A DNA stretch of 64,000 nt from an uncultured Eggerthellaceae bacterium (lineage in GTDB: Bacteria > Actinomycetota > Coriobacteriia > Coriobacteriales > Eggerthellaceae). Under the pieces are notes generated by a model that did no database searches, was not told where the DNA came from, and saw nothing but the letters and a program-made list of their open reading frames with translations. Made by a program: the position numbers and the translations under genes. Positions 36,301 through 42,548 of this stretch are shown here, in pieces (within the stretch, counting starts at the first letter, position 1; every line of letters begins with the position of its first letter). The DNA lies in contig CAKTTY010000001.1 in the NCBI GenBank assembly GCA_934617065.1, forward strand, positions 62,001 to 126,000, read 5' to 3'.

Positions 36301-37475
36301 ACGACGGCCAGGGTGCAGCTTCTGCCAAGGCGGCGGCGAACGATGCCGATGCCGCAGATGACGGATCCGGCCAGGCGCAGGGCGGCGAGTCTTCCACCAG
36401 GGCTGGCGGTTCTCGCTCATACACCTTCACCTACAAGGTGACGGAGAGCGGATCTGCCGATGGCGTGACCAACGACCCTGATGCCACCAAGACGGTAAGC
36501 TTCAAAGTGACCGACGACGGCAACGGCAAGCTGACGGTGGAGCGCCAGGGCGCTGCCTCCGACCCGGCGTTCGCCTTCACCAACACGTATTCCGTGCAGC
36601 CGGCTGATTCTAGCGTGACCGACCAAGTCACGGTGACGAAGCAGCTCACGGGACGCGACATGACCGCTGATGAGTTTGCCTTCGAGCTGCTCGAGGGCGA
36701 CGACGCGGTGGCCACGGGCACCAACGGCGCAGACGGCAGCGTGGCACTGAGCAAGATTACTTACACCAAGCCCGGCACCCACAGCTACACGCTGCGCGAG
36801 GTGGGCGGCGGCACCCATAAGGCCGGCGTCGAGTACGACGGCAGCGTGTTCGCCGTGACCACGACTGTGACCGACAACGGCGACGGCACGCTGTCGGTGG
36901 CCCACAAGGTCGACAACGACGCGAATGCGGTCGGCTTCACCAACACGTACGCGCCGGCAGCCACCTCGGTGACGCTGGGCGCTTCAAAGGTACTCAATGG
37001 CAAGAGCCTTGAGGACGGCGAGTTCAGCTTCGCCCTTGAGGGCGAGGACGGCACGCAGCTTGTTGCCAAGAACGACGCGAATGGCATGGTTGCGTTCCCC
37101 GCTATCCAGTACAGCAAGGCCGGCACGTACCAGTACACCCTTTCTGAGGTGAAGGGAACCGAGTCTGGCGTAACCTACGACGAGACGACGTACGCGGTTG
37201 CCGTAGCCGTCGAGGACGACGGCAAGGGCAGCCTGGTCGCCACCGTTTCCTACGAGGGTAGCAAGGCTCCGGTGTTCAACAACACCTACCAGGAGCCGGA
37301 AGGCCCGGCTGCGGCCGACGACCCGGTTTCCTTCGTGAAGGCAGCGGTTTCCGGGGTTGCCAAGACGGGCGACAACCTGCTGGGCATCGCCGTGGCGATT
37401 GCTGCGGTGGCGGCTGCCGCTGCGGCAGTGGCGGCGCTTTCCCTCCGCAAGAAGGGTAAGCACGCCAAGAAGTAA
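30381..37475 (+). CDS. Giant surface adhesin: VWA domain plus about 11 Spy0128/FctA-type isopeptide repeats
   Basis: This 2364-residue protein begins with a signal peptide (MKRIRPLLAMALALALICLG, cut after SFAFA). A von Willebrand A domain with MIDAS motif DASGSM starts near residue 105. From about 680 to 2320 there are some eleven pilin-type repeats, each opening like LTGRDMADGEF and closing like VTVTDNGDGTL then FTNTY; these families form Lys-Asn isopeptide bonds. A 100-residue disordered Ala/Gly/Asp/Gln insertion interrupts one repeat near 1912-2013. The C-terminus is AKTGD, a hydrophobic helix and a basic tail, a sortase-like signal without LP. It is likely wall-bound or pilus-like. Confidence 0.9.
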   Translation: MKRIRPLLAMALALALICLGGSFAFADDEGNGRSVTDPSTMSDWQAIVGSDTSNIGRIWTDKTVSADKITTSSGDVVGRGDSSFITALSALSSTSNAKSTSTTPLDIVLVLDASGSMDDPMGNSDRTKRIDALKNAANDFVSKIAAQNKGISDASKQHQVSIVKFAGNKSAAVGNDTYRGEYGYTYNYSQVMKTMSPCTDADAFKDTINSISPAGSTRADYGLQLADDQNSNREDAKKIVVFFTDGSPTSSSGFEDGVASSAVASAKAMKGKGATVYTIGIFNGANPSADPTASGSSNENKFMHAVSSNYPTASYTQSSGFLGGWDWDLGARAEGSDYYKSATNAAELEKVFDDISSEIVKGSGYPTSTTEGAEHQSGYITFDDPLGAYMKVDAFKAIAVAGKIFENPMKSTEGNVDTYTFADTVELNGRNVNVGDVKITVTRSGDDDLATGDVVQVRVPAALIPLRSFNVDQDKMTMTVSDTQPINVVYTSSLKPEAENLLANPDDAMTQYLQANSKDGKASFCSNDWEQGYLGKTVASFEPSKDNSYYYFTSDTPIYTDEACTQRAHQVVKGNTYWYKHSYFEMASGGAAEAKEKPVSFKGDDAEVVEGDIEHNGEGAYFKSGTARTAYLNELYKEKTSNDTGTALDVLNPKWVSAGQVGSYLGNNGKLSVDLPGTLAVTKQLEVPEGYTLSDFENDSFDFTIDIAKAANKGFSAVVKNASGEQRDAFTLQFNDAGEAKHSLKAGETLYVYGLGDGWSYKVSETSRDGFAQKWEGYEEGKAPESAIAAGQTKNEKVVNTYSASGTLKGKDKLNGEKILTGRAWLSTDKFTFVLKPAEGSVNVPMPADADQGMARVEVVQPEGTPDGAKVPFNFGDITYTKPGVYTYEIHESAELSTLNPGVSESEALYEVTVTVADENHTGNLTVTSEMKKLLSDDGNRVEQPATSASFVNEFDKSEVKWAPIGAKKYTDSTDARPLKQNMFHMIACTNDPHAPLPKLDGDQEINAVRDGVNWRGAVVSVDANGTITFPQATYTYNNLGQGQTEKTFTYKIMEVVWDGSNWRSVEDALKDPNFDSAGVTYDPTIWKAEVKLTDDNGVLALNAQYSNNRLNASPGEDNTPKFNFEFTNRYEPKAAETAIDGSKTLTGRDMKDGETFGFELSAADDATQRAVDAGAVTLPDAATVSGAKADKVKGFQFGNITFKKPGEYTFNVNETQWNGAAVPATDEKGMQFDRSTQTVKVKVTDDYTGSLNAKVTYPNDAVAVAFTNKYATSSTYNGIQVEKTLQGRNMAAGEFKFTIVGKDLASTALLTDADKQFTNENNRADGVADVMTKLSGLTFTQANSGKHYGFTVREIPGGATGLYYDETNHVVTIDVTDDGNGQLNVITKVDDQDGNVVSFVNKYRAQDVSFNTANAELNKILQGRDWIENDSFDFTIKALDDDAPMPMRDGSEVSSVTLKSPNSKDGEPVPFNFGQITFTSDMVKDAPGHTRTFTYEVTETAGNLPGIQYSTNKATIQITVSDNGKGQLVASATTQNGNFENRYSAELSYTAAGGLNLAKTLMGRDMADGQFSIKITPADQAAAAVLGLPNDGAEISMPAASDGDQVVKPALNSEVKFYQGDAGKTYRYTVVEQGTAPNGYTYDTAQRTVTITVEGDAAHGTLKATTVVSGGPDGDKTFVYESGKTASQAAVVPFVNRYTASGGVGIAATKSLSGRSLANGEFSFALKYTHGSEDVATATNNANGKVDFGTIEYTTEGLAKLVKDGHATKTVKDSKPAWNVYYEAYEKTGSGSLPGGVTAQTQPIQFTVTVVDDGDGTLAATADAGDGLEFKNAYSTGDPIEVGLSGIKILKAGEGLAPASIEGKFTFTVTSDDAAAPMPQKTTATNDANGNVDFGSIKFSLDDLNKALGATNTRATDTDNSAASKVDAQGSQGAEGQNGAADSDAAGQADTEQGSAADSGNGAEGQGAVMAADDGQGAASAKAAANDADAADDGSGQAQGGESSTRAGGSRSYTFTYKVTESGSADGVTNDPDATKTVSFKVTDDGNGKLTVERQGAASDPAFAFTNTYSVQPADSSVTDQVTVTKQLTGRDMTADEFAFELLEGDDAVATGTNGADGSVALSKITYTKPGTHSYTLREVGGGTHKAGVEYDGSVFAVTTTVTDNGDGTLSVAHKVDNDANAVGFTNTYAPAATSVTLGASKVLNGKSLEDGEFSFALEGEDGTQLVAKNDANGMVAFPAIQYSKAGTYQYTLSEVKGTESGVTYDETTYAVAVAVEDDGKGSLVATVSYEGSKAPVFNNTYQEPEGPAAADDPVSFVKAAVSGVAKTGDNLLGIAVAIAAVAAAAAAVAALSLRKKGKHAKK

Positions 37476-37510
37476 GTGGGAATATAGGGACAGGTACCGT
37501 TTTCCCACTT
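37474..37510. repeat. Single REP-like unit at the adhesin stop codon
   Basis: AAGTGGGAA (37474-37482) and TTCCCACTT (37502-37510) flank the core TAGGGACAGGTACC, which is identical to that of the REPIN at 29978. The TAA stop of the giant adhesin overlaps its first bases. Confidence 0.75.
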
Positions 37511-37531
37511 AGCCATAGCGCACAAAGATAG

Positions 37532-37571
37532 AGCCTCGCTTGCGTGACTGATCGCAGGCGAGGCTTCTTTG
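37532..37571 (+). terminator. Terminator of the giant adhesin gene
   Basis: AGCCTCGC (37532-37539) pairs with GCGAGGCT (37558-37565), with a further inner TTGCG/CGCAG-type pairing, followed by TCTTT. Confidence 0.7.
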
Positions 37572-37590
37572 TTGGGCGGGAAAAGGCGCT

Positions 37591-37619
37591 GGGCTCATAA
37601 CCAGGAAGTTGTTTGTTTA
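37591..37619 (+). other. Possible relic of an initiator tRNA 3' half
   Basis: GGGCTCATAACC is followed by bases that match the anticodon-to-T-arm part of the tRNA-fMet at 39407 in about 25 of 29 positions. The acceptor end is not preserved. It may be chance or an old recombination scar. Confidence 0.3.
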
Positions 37620-37675
37620 GGTCTAATATTCGCTAATGATTTTCCGTCCAAAGTGGACGCCCCTTTGGATACCTA

Positions 37676-37718
37676 GAAATCCCTTGGCTCCTTATGACCC
37701 AGGGGATTTCCTTTTTTT
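37676..37718 (+). terminator. Second terminator between the two adhesin genes
   Basis: GAAATCCC plus TTGG pairs with CCAGGGGATTTC across an 11-base loop, followed by CTTTTTTT. No gene lies between this and the previous terminator, so it acts as a back-up or ends an unseen transcript. Confidence 0.7.
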
Positions 37719-37770
37719 GCGGTGTGCGCTGATGCCGCCCCTCCCGTTTTGCTTCTGTTTGCCGCTCGAG

Positions 37771-37841
37771 ATTGGTCTTCAGTCCAAAAACGATAGGCTT
37801 TAATCCAAATCTTTGGCACTTATGCCATTTCATGGGATAAT
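37771..37841 (+). promoter_or_regulatory. Promoter region of the second adhesin gene
   Basis: ATTGGTCTTCAGTCCAAAAA (37771-37790) matches the motif ahead of the giant adhesin in 18 of 20 bases. It is followed by TTGGCA (37813) and GATAAT (37836) with 17-base spacing. CTTTGG and CCATTT are also shared in order with the first promoter. Confidence 0.55.
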
Positions 37842-37927
37842 GAATAAAGCATTGTTTCGCCTATCAGGCTAGATCATCGCATTAGAGCCTTGTCTGCTAG
37901 GCCGTACGAAAGATTGGAATACGCAAA

Positions 37928-39166
37928 ATGAAGCGGATGCAGTTGATACTGGCAATGGTTTTTGCTCTTTTGTGCGTGTGCTTTAGCGGAAGCTTCGCAT
38001 TTGCGGATAGCGAAAATGTTTCTGCCGCCAATGCAAACGAAGCATCGTGCGAAACCGATGCAATTGTGGCTACCGTGAAAATCGATGGGCGTCCACTCCA
38101 TGCTGGCGAGTTCGACTTTGGCGTGAAGTACGCGAATGGCCGCGATGATTTGCTTTCGGCGAAAAATGAGGCCGATGGAACAATTGATTTCGGTAAGTTG
38201 GGTTTTACCGTTACTTCGCTTGATGAATTGGCCCAAAACGGTATTGCCGAGAAAACAACGATAGATGGCGTTCCGGCCTGGATTGTGTACTACCTGGTGC
38301 ATGAGAAGACCAGCGGATTGAGCGATGTGGGCGTAACACCGCATACCGCCCCTGTTTCTCTGGTTGTTACCGTTAAAGATGAGGGGGACGGGGCGCTTTC
38401 GGCAAGCTTCCAGACGGCGAACGAACTGCGCTTTGATAATACGTATTCCACAGGAGAGCCCGTCACTGTGTTTTTGGCGGGAACGAAGGATTTGCAGGTG
38501 GAAGAAGGAGCCTCTCTTGTTGATATCGAGGGAAAGTTTCGATTCGCTATATCGACAAAGGATATAGCAGCACCTATGCCCGAATCGACGGATGCCGGAA
38601 ACGGGCAATGGGGTCGAATTGAGTTTGGGTTCATAACGTTTTCCCTCCAAGATCTGAATAAAGCCCTGGATGTTGATTCTGATTCTGCGGAAAAAGCAGG
38701 ATGGTCTCGCTCCCATGTGTTCAAATACAAAGTCACCGAAAGAGGATCGGTGCCAGGTGTGGTGAATGATCCCGAAACGAAAACAGTGAGGTTCAAGGTT
38801 ACCGATGATGGGAAAGGGAAGCTCACCGTTGTATGCTTGGAATCCCCCTTCACCGCATCCACTGCCTTCACGTTCACCAATAGGTGCGTAGTTGTGCCCG
38901 ATAATTCAGCTAACAATGAGATAGGTCCGGACGCGGACGATAAGCCGTTGGGCTCTAATGGCGATGCCGATTCTAATGCCGGGGACGTTGTTTTGCCGAG
39001 TGCGGGGAATGATCCAAGTAGTACTTCGGGTGACGTATCGGTTTCCGCGACAGCGAAGACGGGCGATGCTGCGTTGACGTTGGCGGTGGTGCTTGCCGCG
39101 GTTGCCGGCTTGGCAATGGCCATTGCGGGGCTTGCTTGCGGGAGGGGATGCAACCACAAGAAGTAG
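37928..39166 (+). CDS. Short paralogue of the giant adhesin
   Basis: This 412-residue protein has the same style of signal peptide (MKRMQLILAMVFALLCVCFS, cut after FAFA) and two isopeptide-type repeats. These match the ninth-region repeats of the giant adhesin: LDELAQNG, AWIVYYLVHEKT, DEGDGALSAS, YSTGEPVTV, DIEGKFRF, APMPE, FSLQDLNKAL. The long disordered insertion of the larger protein is replaced by about 12 residues. There is no VWA domain. It ends in TAKTGD, a hydrophobic helix and a Cys- and Lys-containing tail. It probably arose by partial duplication and is displayed on the surface. Confidence 0.85.
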   Translation: MKRMQLILAMVFALLCVCFSGSFAFADSENVSAANANEASCETDAIVATVKIDGRPLHAGEFDFGVKYANGRDDLLSAKNEADGTIDFGKLGFTVTSLDELAQNGIAEKTTIDGVPAWIVYYLVHEKTSGLSDVGVTPHTAPVSLVVTVKDEGDGALSASFQTANELRFDNTYSTGEPVTVFLAGTKDLQVEEGASLVDIEGKFRFAISTKDIAAPMPESTDAGNGQWGRIEFGFITFSLQDLNKALDVDSDSAEKAGWSRSHVFKYKVTERGSVPGVVNDPETKTVRFKVTDDGKGKLTVVCLESPFTASTAFTFTNRCVVVPDNSANNEIGPDADDKPLGSNGDADSNAGDVVLPSAGNDPSSTSGDVSVSATAKTGDAALTLAVVLAAVAGLAMAIAGLACGRGCNHKK

Positions 39167-39207
39167 CACGCGTAAAAGGAATAATGCAGGCAAATGAAGT
39201 TGCAAGC

Positions 39208-39243
39208 AGCAGGCCGCTGGAGTAATCCGGCGGCCTGCTTTGT
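39208..39243 (+). terminator. Terminator of the short adhesin gene
   Basis: AGCAGGCCGC (39208-39217) and GCGGCCTGCT (39230-39239) form a 10-bp stem with a 12-base loop, followed by TTG. Confidence 0.75.
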
Positions 39244-39349
39244 GCTGTTGACACATGTGTGAAAACCACGCTGCGCCATTCGTCTGGAGAGGGCTGCCGA
39301 CCTACCGAAACGTAAAATGTGACGAAAATTTGAAGGCAGAACATTTCAA

Positions 39350-39378
39350 TTGCGTTAAGTAAGGAGCCTCCCTATAAT
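39350..39378 (+). promoter_or_regulatory. tRNA-fMet promoter
   Basis: TTGCGT at 39350 and a consensus TATAAT at 39373 are 17 bases apart, placing the start of transcription about 20 bases before the tRNA. Confidence 0.8.
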
Positions 39379-39406
39379 GAATCAAGTCGCACAGAGCGAT
39401 TGATCG

Positions 39407-39483
39407 TGCGGGGTGGAGCAGTCTGGTAGCTCGCCGGGCTCATAACCCGGAGGTCGTTGGTTCAAATCCAGCCCCCGCGACCA
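39407..39483 (+). tRNA. Initiator tRNA-fMet (CAT anticodon)
   Basis: The 77-nt cloverleaf has an acceptor stem TGCGGGG/CCCCGCG, D stem GAGC/GCTC, anticodon arm CCGGG-CTCATAA-CCCGG, and T arm GTTGG-TTCAAAT-CCAGC, with an encoded CCA. Three consecutive G-C pairs in the anticodon stem and a weak first pair (T-G) mark it as the initiator. Its 3' half is copied at 49970 and 53015, so it served as an integration site. Confidence 0.96.
39439..39483 (+). other. attL: 45-nt integration core within tRNA-fMet
   Basis: Bases from CTCATAACCCGG to the final CCA recur at 49970-50014 (one mismatch) and 53015-53059 (identical). The copy at 53015 also shares the following terminator, so the core there extends about 40 bases further. 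The intact tRNA is here, as expected when elements integrate at tRNA 3' ends. Confidence 0.88.
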
Positions 39484-39493
39484 AGCATTTTCG

Positions 39494-39532
39494 CAGGCCA
39501 GAGGTTAATTCCTCTGGCCTGTTTTTGTTTTT
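39494..39532 (+). terminator. tRNA-fMet terminator
   Basis: CAGGCCAGAGG and CCTCTGGCCTG form an 11-bp perfect stem around TTAATT, followed by TTTTTGTTTTT. A near-identical copy lies at 53070. Confidence 0.93.
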
Positions 39533-39630
39533 CTATGCTTATTTAAATTCTCGTTTGGGTAGAATTTGGGTCGAAAAAAGGGCAAACAGATTTGTCCTCT
39601 AGCAAGCACGGACGACTATCGTTGATCAAA

Positions 39631-39650
39631 GATCCGAATTGGTGCCGAAT
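39631..39650 (+). repeat. Arm-like direct repeat at left end of island 1
   Basis: GATCCGAATTGGTGCCGAAT matches the paired repeats at 49836 and 52881 in 18 of 20 bases and in the same orientation. It lies 148 bases inside the island from the tRNA end. Such sites are typical of integrase arm binding. Confidence 0.5.
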
Positions 39651-39951
39651 AGCTTGAACAAGCTTGCTTAAATTGAGTGCATTTGAGCGGGATCTCGCAT
39701 AGTTGAATAGCGAAATAACGGAACTCATTTGGGTGGGATGCGATAAGTTGAACGCGCCGAATAATCCACTCAGCAGCCTTGGGCTCCTCGAAGCCCTGGG
39801 ATCCAGTGGTCGTTGTCACCGCTACGAACGCGATGCCGTTGTCGTCCTTGGCGACGATGTCGATGGCTGCGCCGTCCGCCTGCCAGTTGCGATCGAGGAT
39901 CTCGTATCCCTGTGCATATCCGATTGCAGCAGGTGGCGGCCTGTGCAGGCG

Positions 39952-39957
39952 TATAAT
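39952..39957 (+). promoter_or_regulatory. -10 box of the restriction operon
   Basis: A consensus TATAAT lies 44 bases before the ATG of the ribbon-helix-helix gene. I find no good -35 at 16-18 bases, so the promoter may need an activator or be weak. Confidence 0.4.
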
Positions 39958-40000
39958 GCCAAACAGCGAATGTATTGCATTCTGAGTGAATGGAGCTCCG

Positions 40001-40210
40001 ATGCCAGGCTACAAGGACCTCATCGCCAAGAAGCCCAGCGAAACTGCCATTCGAAGTTACCTAGTGGAAGGCGACCAAGTTTCGGTGACGCTGCGCATCC
40101 CCGACACCTTGCGCGACGCGGCCAAGGAGGAAGCGACTCTGCGCGGCATGAGCTTTTCCGCCTTCGTCCGCACCTGCATGATCGAAGAGCTTTCGAAGAA
40201 AGGCGTATAG
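40001..40210 (+). CDS. Ribbon-helix-helix protein at the head of the restriction operon
   Basis: This 69-residue protein contains a CopG/Arc-like fold: a strand VSVTLRIPDTL, then helices RDAAKEEATLRG and SFSAFVRTCMIEEL. Ribbon-helix-helix proteins are dimeric DNA-binding repressors or antitoxins. ATG 40001 follows GGAG at 5 bases, and its stop lies 2 bases before hsdR, so it is translated with the restriction subunit. It may control the operon, but this is inference. No toxin partner is visible. Confidence 0.7.
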   Translation: MPGYKDLIAKKPSETAIRSYLVEGDQVSVTLRIPDTLRDAAKEEATLRGMSFSAFVRTCMIEELSKKGV

Positions 40211-40212
40211 GC

Positions 40213-42534
40213 ATGAACGAATCGGATACCCGCCTTAAGCTCATCGATCCGGTACTCAAGAGCAAATGGGATGTTAACAAGCAGATCTTCACCGAGTATT
40301 ACTTCACCGACGGAGAGATTGTTGTACGCGGCAACATCACGGCGCGGAAGAAGCCGAAAAAGGCTGACTACCTACTCATGCGTTCAAGGGACCTACCGCT
40401 CGCCGTTGTTGAGGCTAAGGATACTGACCATAGTGTCGGAGCGGGCCTGCAGCAAGCCATGGACTACGCCATGGCGCTCGATGTGCCGTTCGCCTACAGC
40501 TCTAACGGGAAGGGCTTCATCGAACATGACTTCACAACCGGCATGGAGCGGTCCATCGCCATGGACGATTTCCCTGGTCCAGATGAGCTGTGGAGCCGCT
40601 GGCTTGCGCATAAGGGAATATCAGACGAAGCCGCGGAACGCACCGTTTCCGCCCCTTACCATTACGGGCAAGATGGCATGAGCCCGCGCTACTACCAGCG
40701 CAACGCCATCAACCGAACCATTGAGGCAGTCGCCAACGGCAATAAACGGATCTTGCTGGTCATGGCAACAGGCACGGGCAAAACCTATACGGCATTCCAA
40801 ATTGTCCATCGCCTGCGCGATGCGGGCGCTGTAAAGAAGGTCCTCTACCTGGCGGACCGAAACATCTTGGTTGACCAGACGATAGACGGCGACTTTAAGC
40901 CACTGAAAAAAGTAACCACCAAGGTCGAGGGCAGAAAGCTCGATCCTGCGTTCGAAGTCTACTTCTCCCTTTACCAACAGCTTGTTGGAGAGAACGGCGA
41001 GGAGATTTTCAGGGCATTTGACCGCTCTTTCTTCGACCTCATCATCATCGACGAGTGCCATCGCGGAAGCGCGGCGGACGATTCTGCCTGGCGCAAGATC
41101 CTGGATTACTTCGATGAGGCAATCCAGGTCGGCATGACCGCTACGCCGAAGGAGACGAAAGACGTTTCCAACATCGACTATTTCGGCGAGCCTGTTTACA
41201 CCTACAGTCTCAAGCAGGGCATCGAGGACGGTTTTTTGGCTCCCTACAAGGTTGTTCGACCGAAGCTTAACGTCGATGTCTACGGTTTCAGGCCGGAGGC
41301 AGGAACGGTGGACGACAACGGTTTGCAAATCGAGGACCGCGTCTACGAGAAGCAAGATTTTGACAGAGAGCTCGTCATCAAAGAGCGCACTGAAGAGGTC
41401 GCGAAGAAGGTGACCCAGTTCCTCAAGGAAACCGACCGGTACTCGAAGACCATCGTCTTCTGCGTCGATATCGACCATGCGGAACGCATGCGTCAAGCGC
41501 TCGTAAACGAGAACAGCGACATAGTCGCCGAGCACCCGACGTACATCATGCGCATCACCGGCGACTCCAAGGAGGGAAAGGCTCAGCTCGACAACTTCAT
41601 GGACCCCGACGAGAAATACCCGGCTGTGGTCACCACCTCGAAGCTGCTGACCACGGGCGTCAACTGCAAGACATGCAAAGTGATTGCGTTGGACAATCTC
41701 TTTGGGGAGCAGGGCATGACCGAGTTCAAGCAGATCATCGGCCGCGGCACGCGCATCTGCGAGCCCTACGGCAAGCTCTACTTCACGATTCTGGATTTCC
41801 GAGACGCTTCGCGTCTCTTCGCCGATCCGTCGTTCGACGGCGAGCCGGCGCAGATTTTCGAGCCTGCACCGGATGGGCCGATGGTGCCGGACGAGGACGA
41901 GCCCGTATCTCCACCTTACGTGCCGACCGACGATACCGACTGGCCCGTCGACCCCGGCGATAACGAGCCGCATTCGAAATACTACGTGCACGGCATAGAC
42001 GTTCATATTGTCTCGGAGCGAGTCGAGTATTACTCGATCAACGGCGACCTGGTAACCGAGAGCCTGCGAGACTACACGCGCAAGAACATTCGAGGCGAGT
42101 ACGATTCGCTTGATCATTTTCTAGTCGCCTGGAACGCGGAAAGCAAGAAGCAGGCGATTATCGACGAGCTCAAGGAGCACGGCGTTTTCCTTGAAGAGCT
42201 GCGCCGCGAATCGGGCCAAGACGAGATGAGCGATTTTGACCTCATCTGCCATATTGCCTACGATCAGAAGCCGCTCACTAGGAGTGAGCGGGTCAACAAC
42301 GTCAAAAAGAAGGGCTACCTCTACGAATACGCCGGTCTCGCTCATGATGTTCTTGAAACCTTGCTCGACAAGTACGCCACCTCGAACCTAGTGGACCTTG
42401 ACGATACGCGCGTTCTCGACCTGGAGGAATTCCGCAAATTTGGCAGCCCGATGAAAATCGTTAAAGCATTTGGCGGCAAGCAGGAGTTCATTTATGCCGC
42501 CCAAACGCTCGAAGATGCCCTTTACACCGCATAA
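40213..42534 (+). CDS. hsdR: Type I restriction enzyme, restriction/translocase subunit HsdR
   Basis: HsdR translocates DNA with ATP and cuts unmodified DNA as part of the R2M2S complex. The 773-residue protein has an N-terminal nuclease region (DYLLMRSRDLPLAVVEAKDT with the PD-(D/E)xK-type E-x-K), then helicase motifs: Walker A MATGTGKTYTAF, motif II IIIDECHRGS, motif III GMTATPKET, and motif VI IIGRGTRICEPYG. ATG 40213 is the first in frame after the previous stop; the frame stays open further left but overlaps that gene. hsdM follows 14 bases later. Confidence 0.95.
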   Translation: MNESDTRLKLIDPVLKSKWDVNKQIFTEYYFTDGEIVVRGNITARKKPKKADYLLMRSRDLPLAVVEAKDTDHSVGAGLQQAMDYAMALDVPFAYSSNGKGFIEHDFTTGMERSIAMDDFPGPDELWSRWLAHKGISDEAAERTVSAPYHYGQDGMSPRYYQRNAINRTIEAVANGNKRILLVMATGTGKTYTAFQIVHRLRDAGAVKKVLYLADRNILVDQTIDGDFKPLKKVTTKVEGRKLDPAFEVYFSLYQQLVGENGEEIFRAFDRSFFDLIIIDECHRGSAADDSAWRKILDYFDEAIQVGMTATPKETKDVSNIDYFGEPVYTYSLKQGIEDGFLAPYKVVRPKLNVDVYGFRPEAGTVDDNGLQIEDRVYEKQDFDRELVIKERTEEVAKKVTQFLKETDRYSKTIVFCVDIDHAERMRQALVNENSDIVAEHPTYIMRITGDSKEGKAQLDNFMDPDEKYPAVVTTSKLLTTGVNCKTCKVIALDNLFGEQGMTEFKQIIGRGTRICEPYGKLYFTILDFRDASRLFADPSFDGEPAQIFEPAPDGPMVPDEDEPVSPPYVPTDDTDWPVDPGDNEPHSKYYVHGIDVHIVSERVEYYSINGDLVTESLRDYTRKNIRGEYDSLDHFLVAWNAESKKQAIIDELKEHGVFLEELRRESGQDEMSDFDLICHIAYDQKPLTRSERVNNVKKKGYLYEYAGLAHDVLETLLDKYATSNLVDLDDTRVLDLEEFRKFGSPMKIVKAFGGKQEFIYAAQTLEDALYTA

Positions 42535-42548
42535 GGAAGGAAACCTGA

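Larger units (their letters stand above)
39616..39960 (-). pseudogene. Remnant of a YraN/UPF0102-like nuclease gene
   Basis: Read leftward from about 39930, the frame gives GYEILDRNWQADGAAIDIVA then KDDNGIAFVAVTT, which resembles the UPF0102/YraN core (GYxILxRNWRxxxGEIDLIA, then VFVEVK). The conserved Glu-Lys positions of the family are altered and no start codon with ribosome site is seen upstream. The end runs through an arm-like repeat to TAG at 39616. I treat it as a broken gene. The 39484-40000 gap holds nothing else but this and the promoter of the next gene. Confidence 0.4.

Noticed and set aside
39703..40212. Upstream extension of hsdR by 170 residues
   Set aside because: The added sequence has no HsdR similarity, overlaps the ribbon-helix-helix gene in another frame and crosses the YraN-like relic on the other strand. 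ATG 40213 fits the family start.
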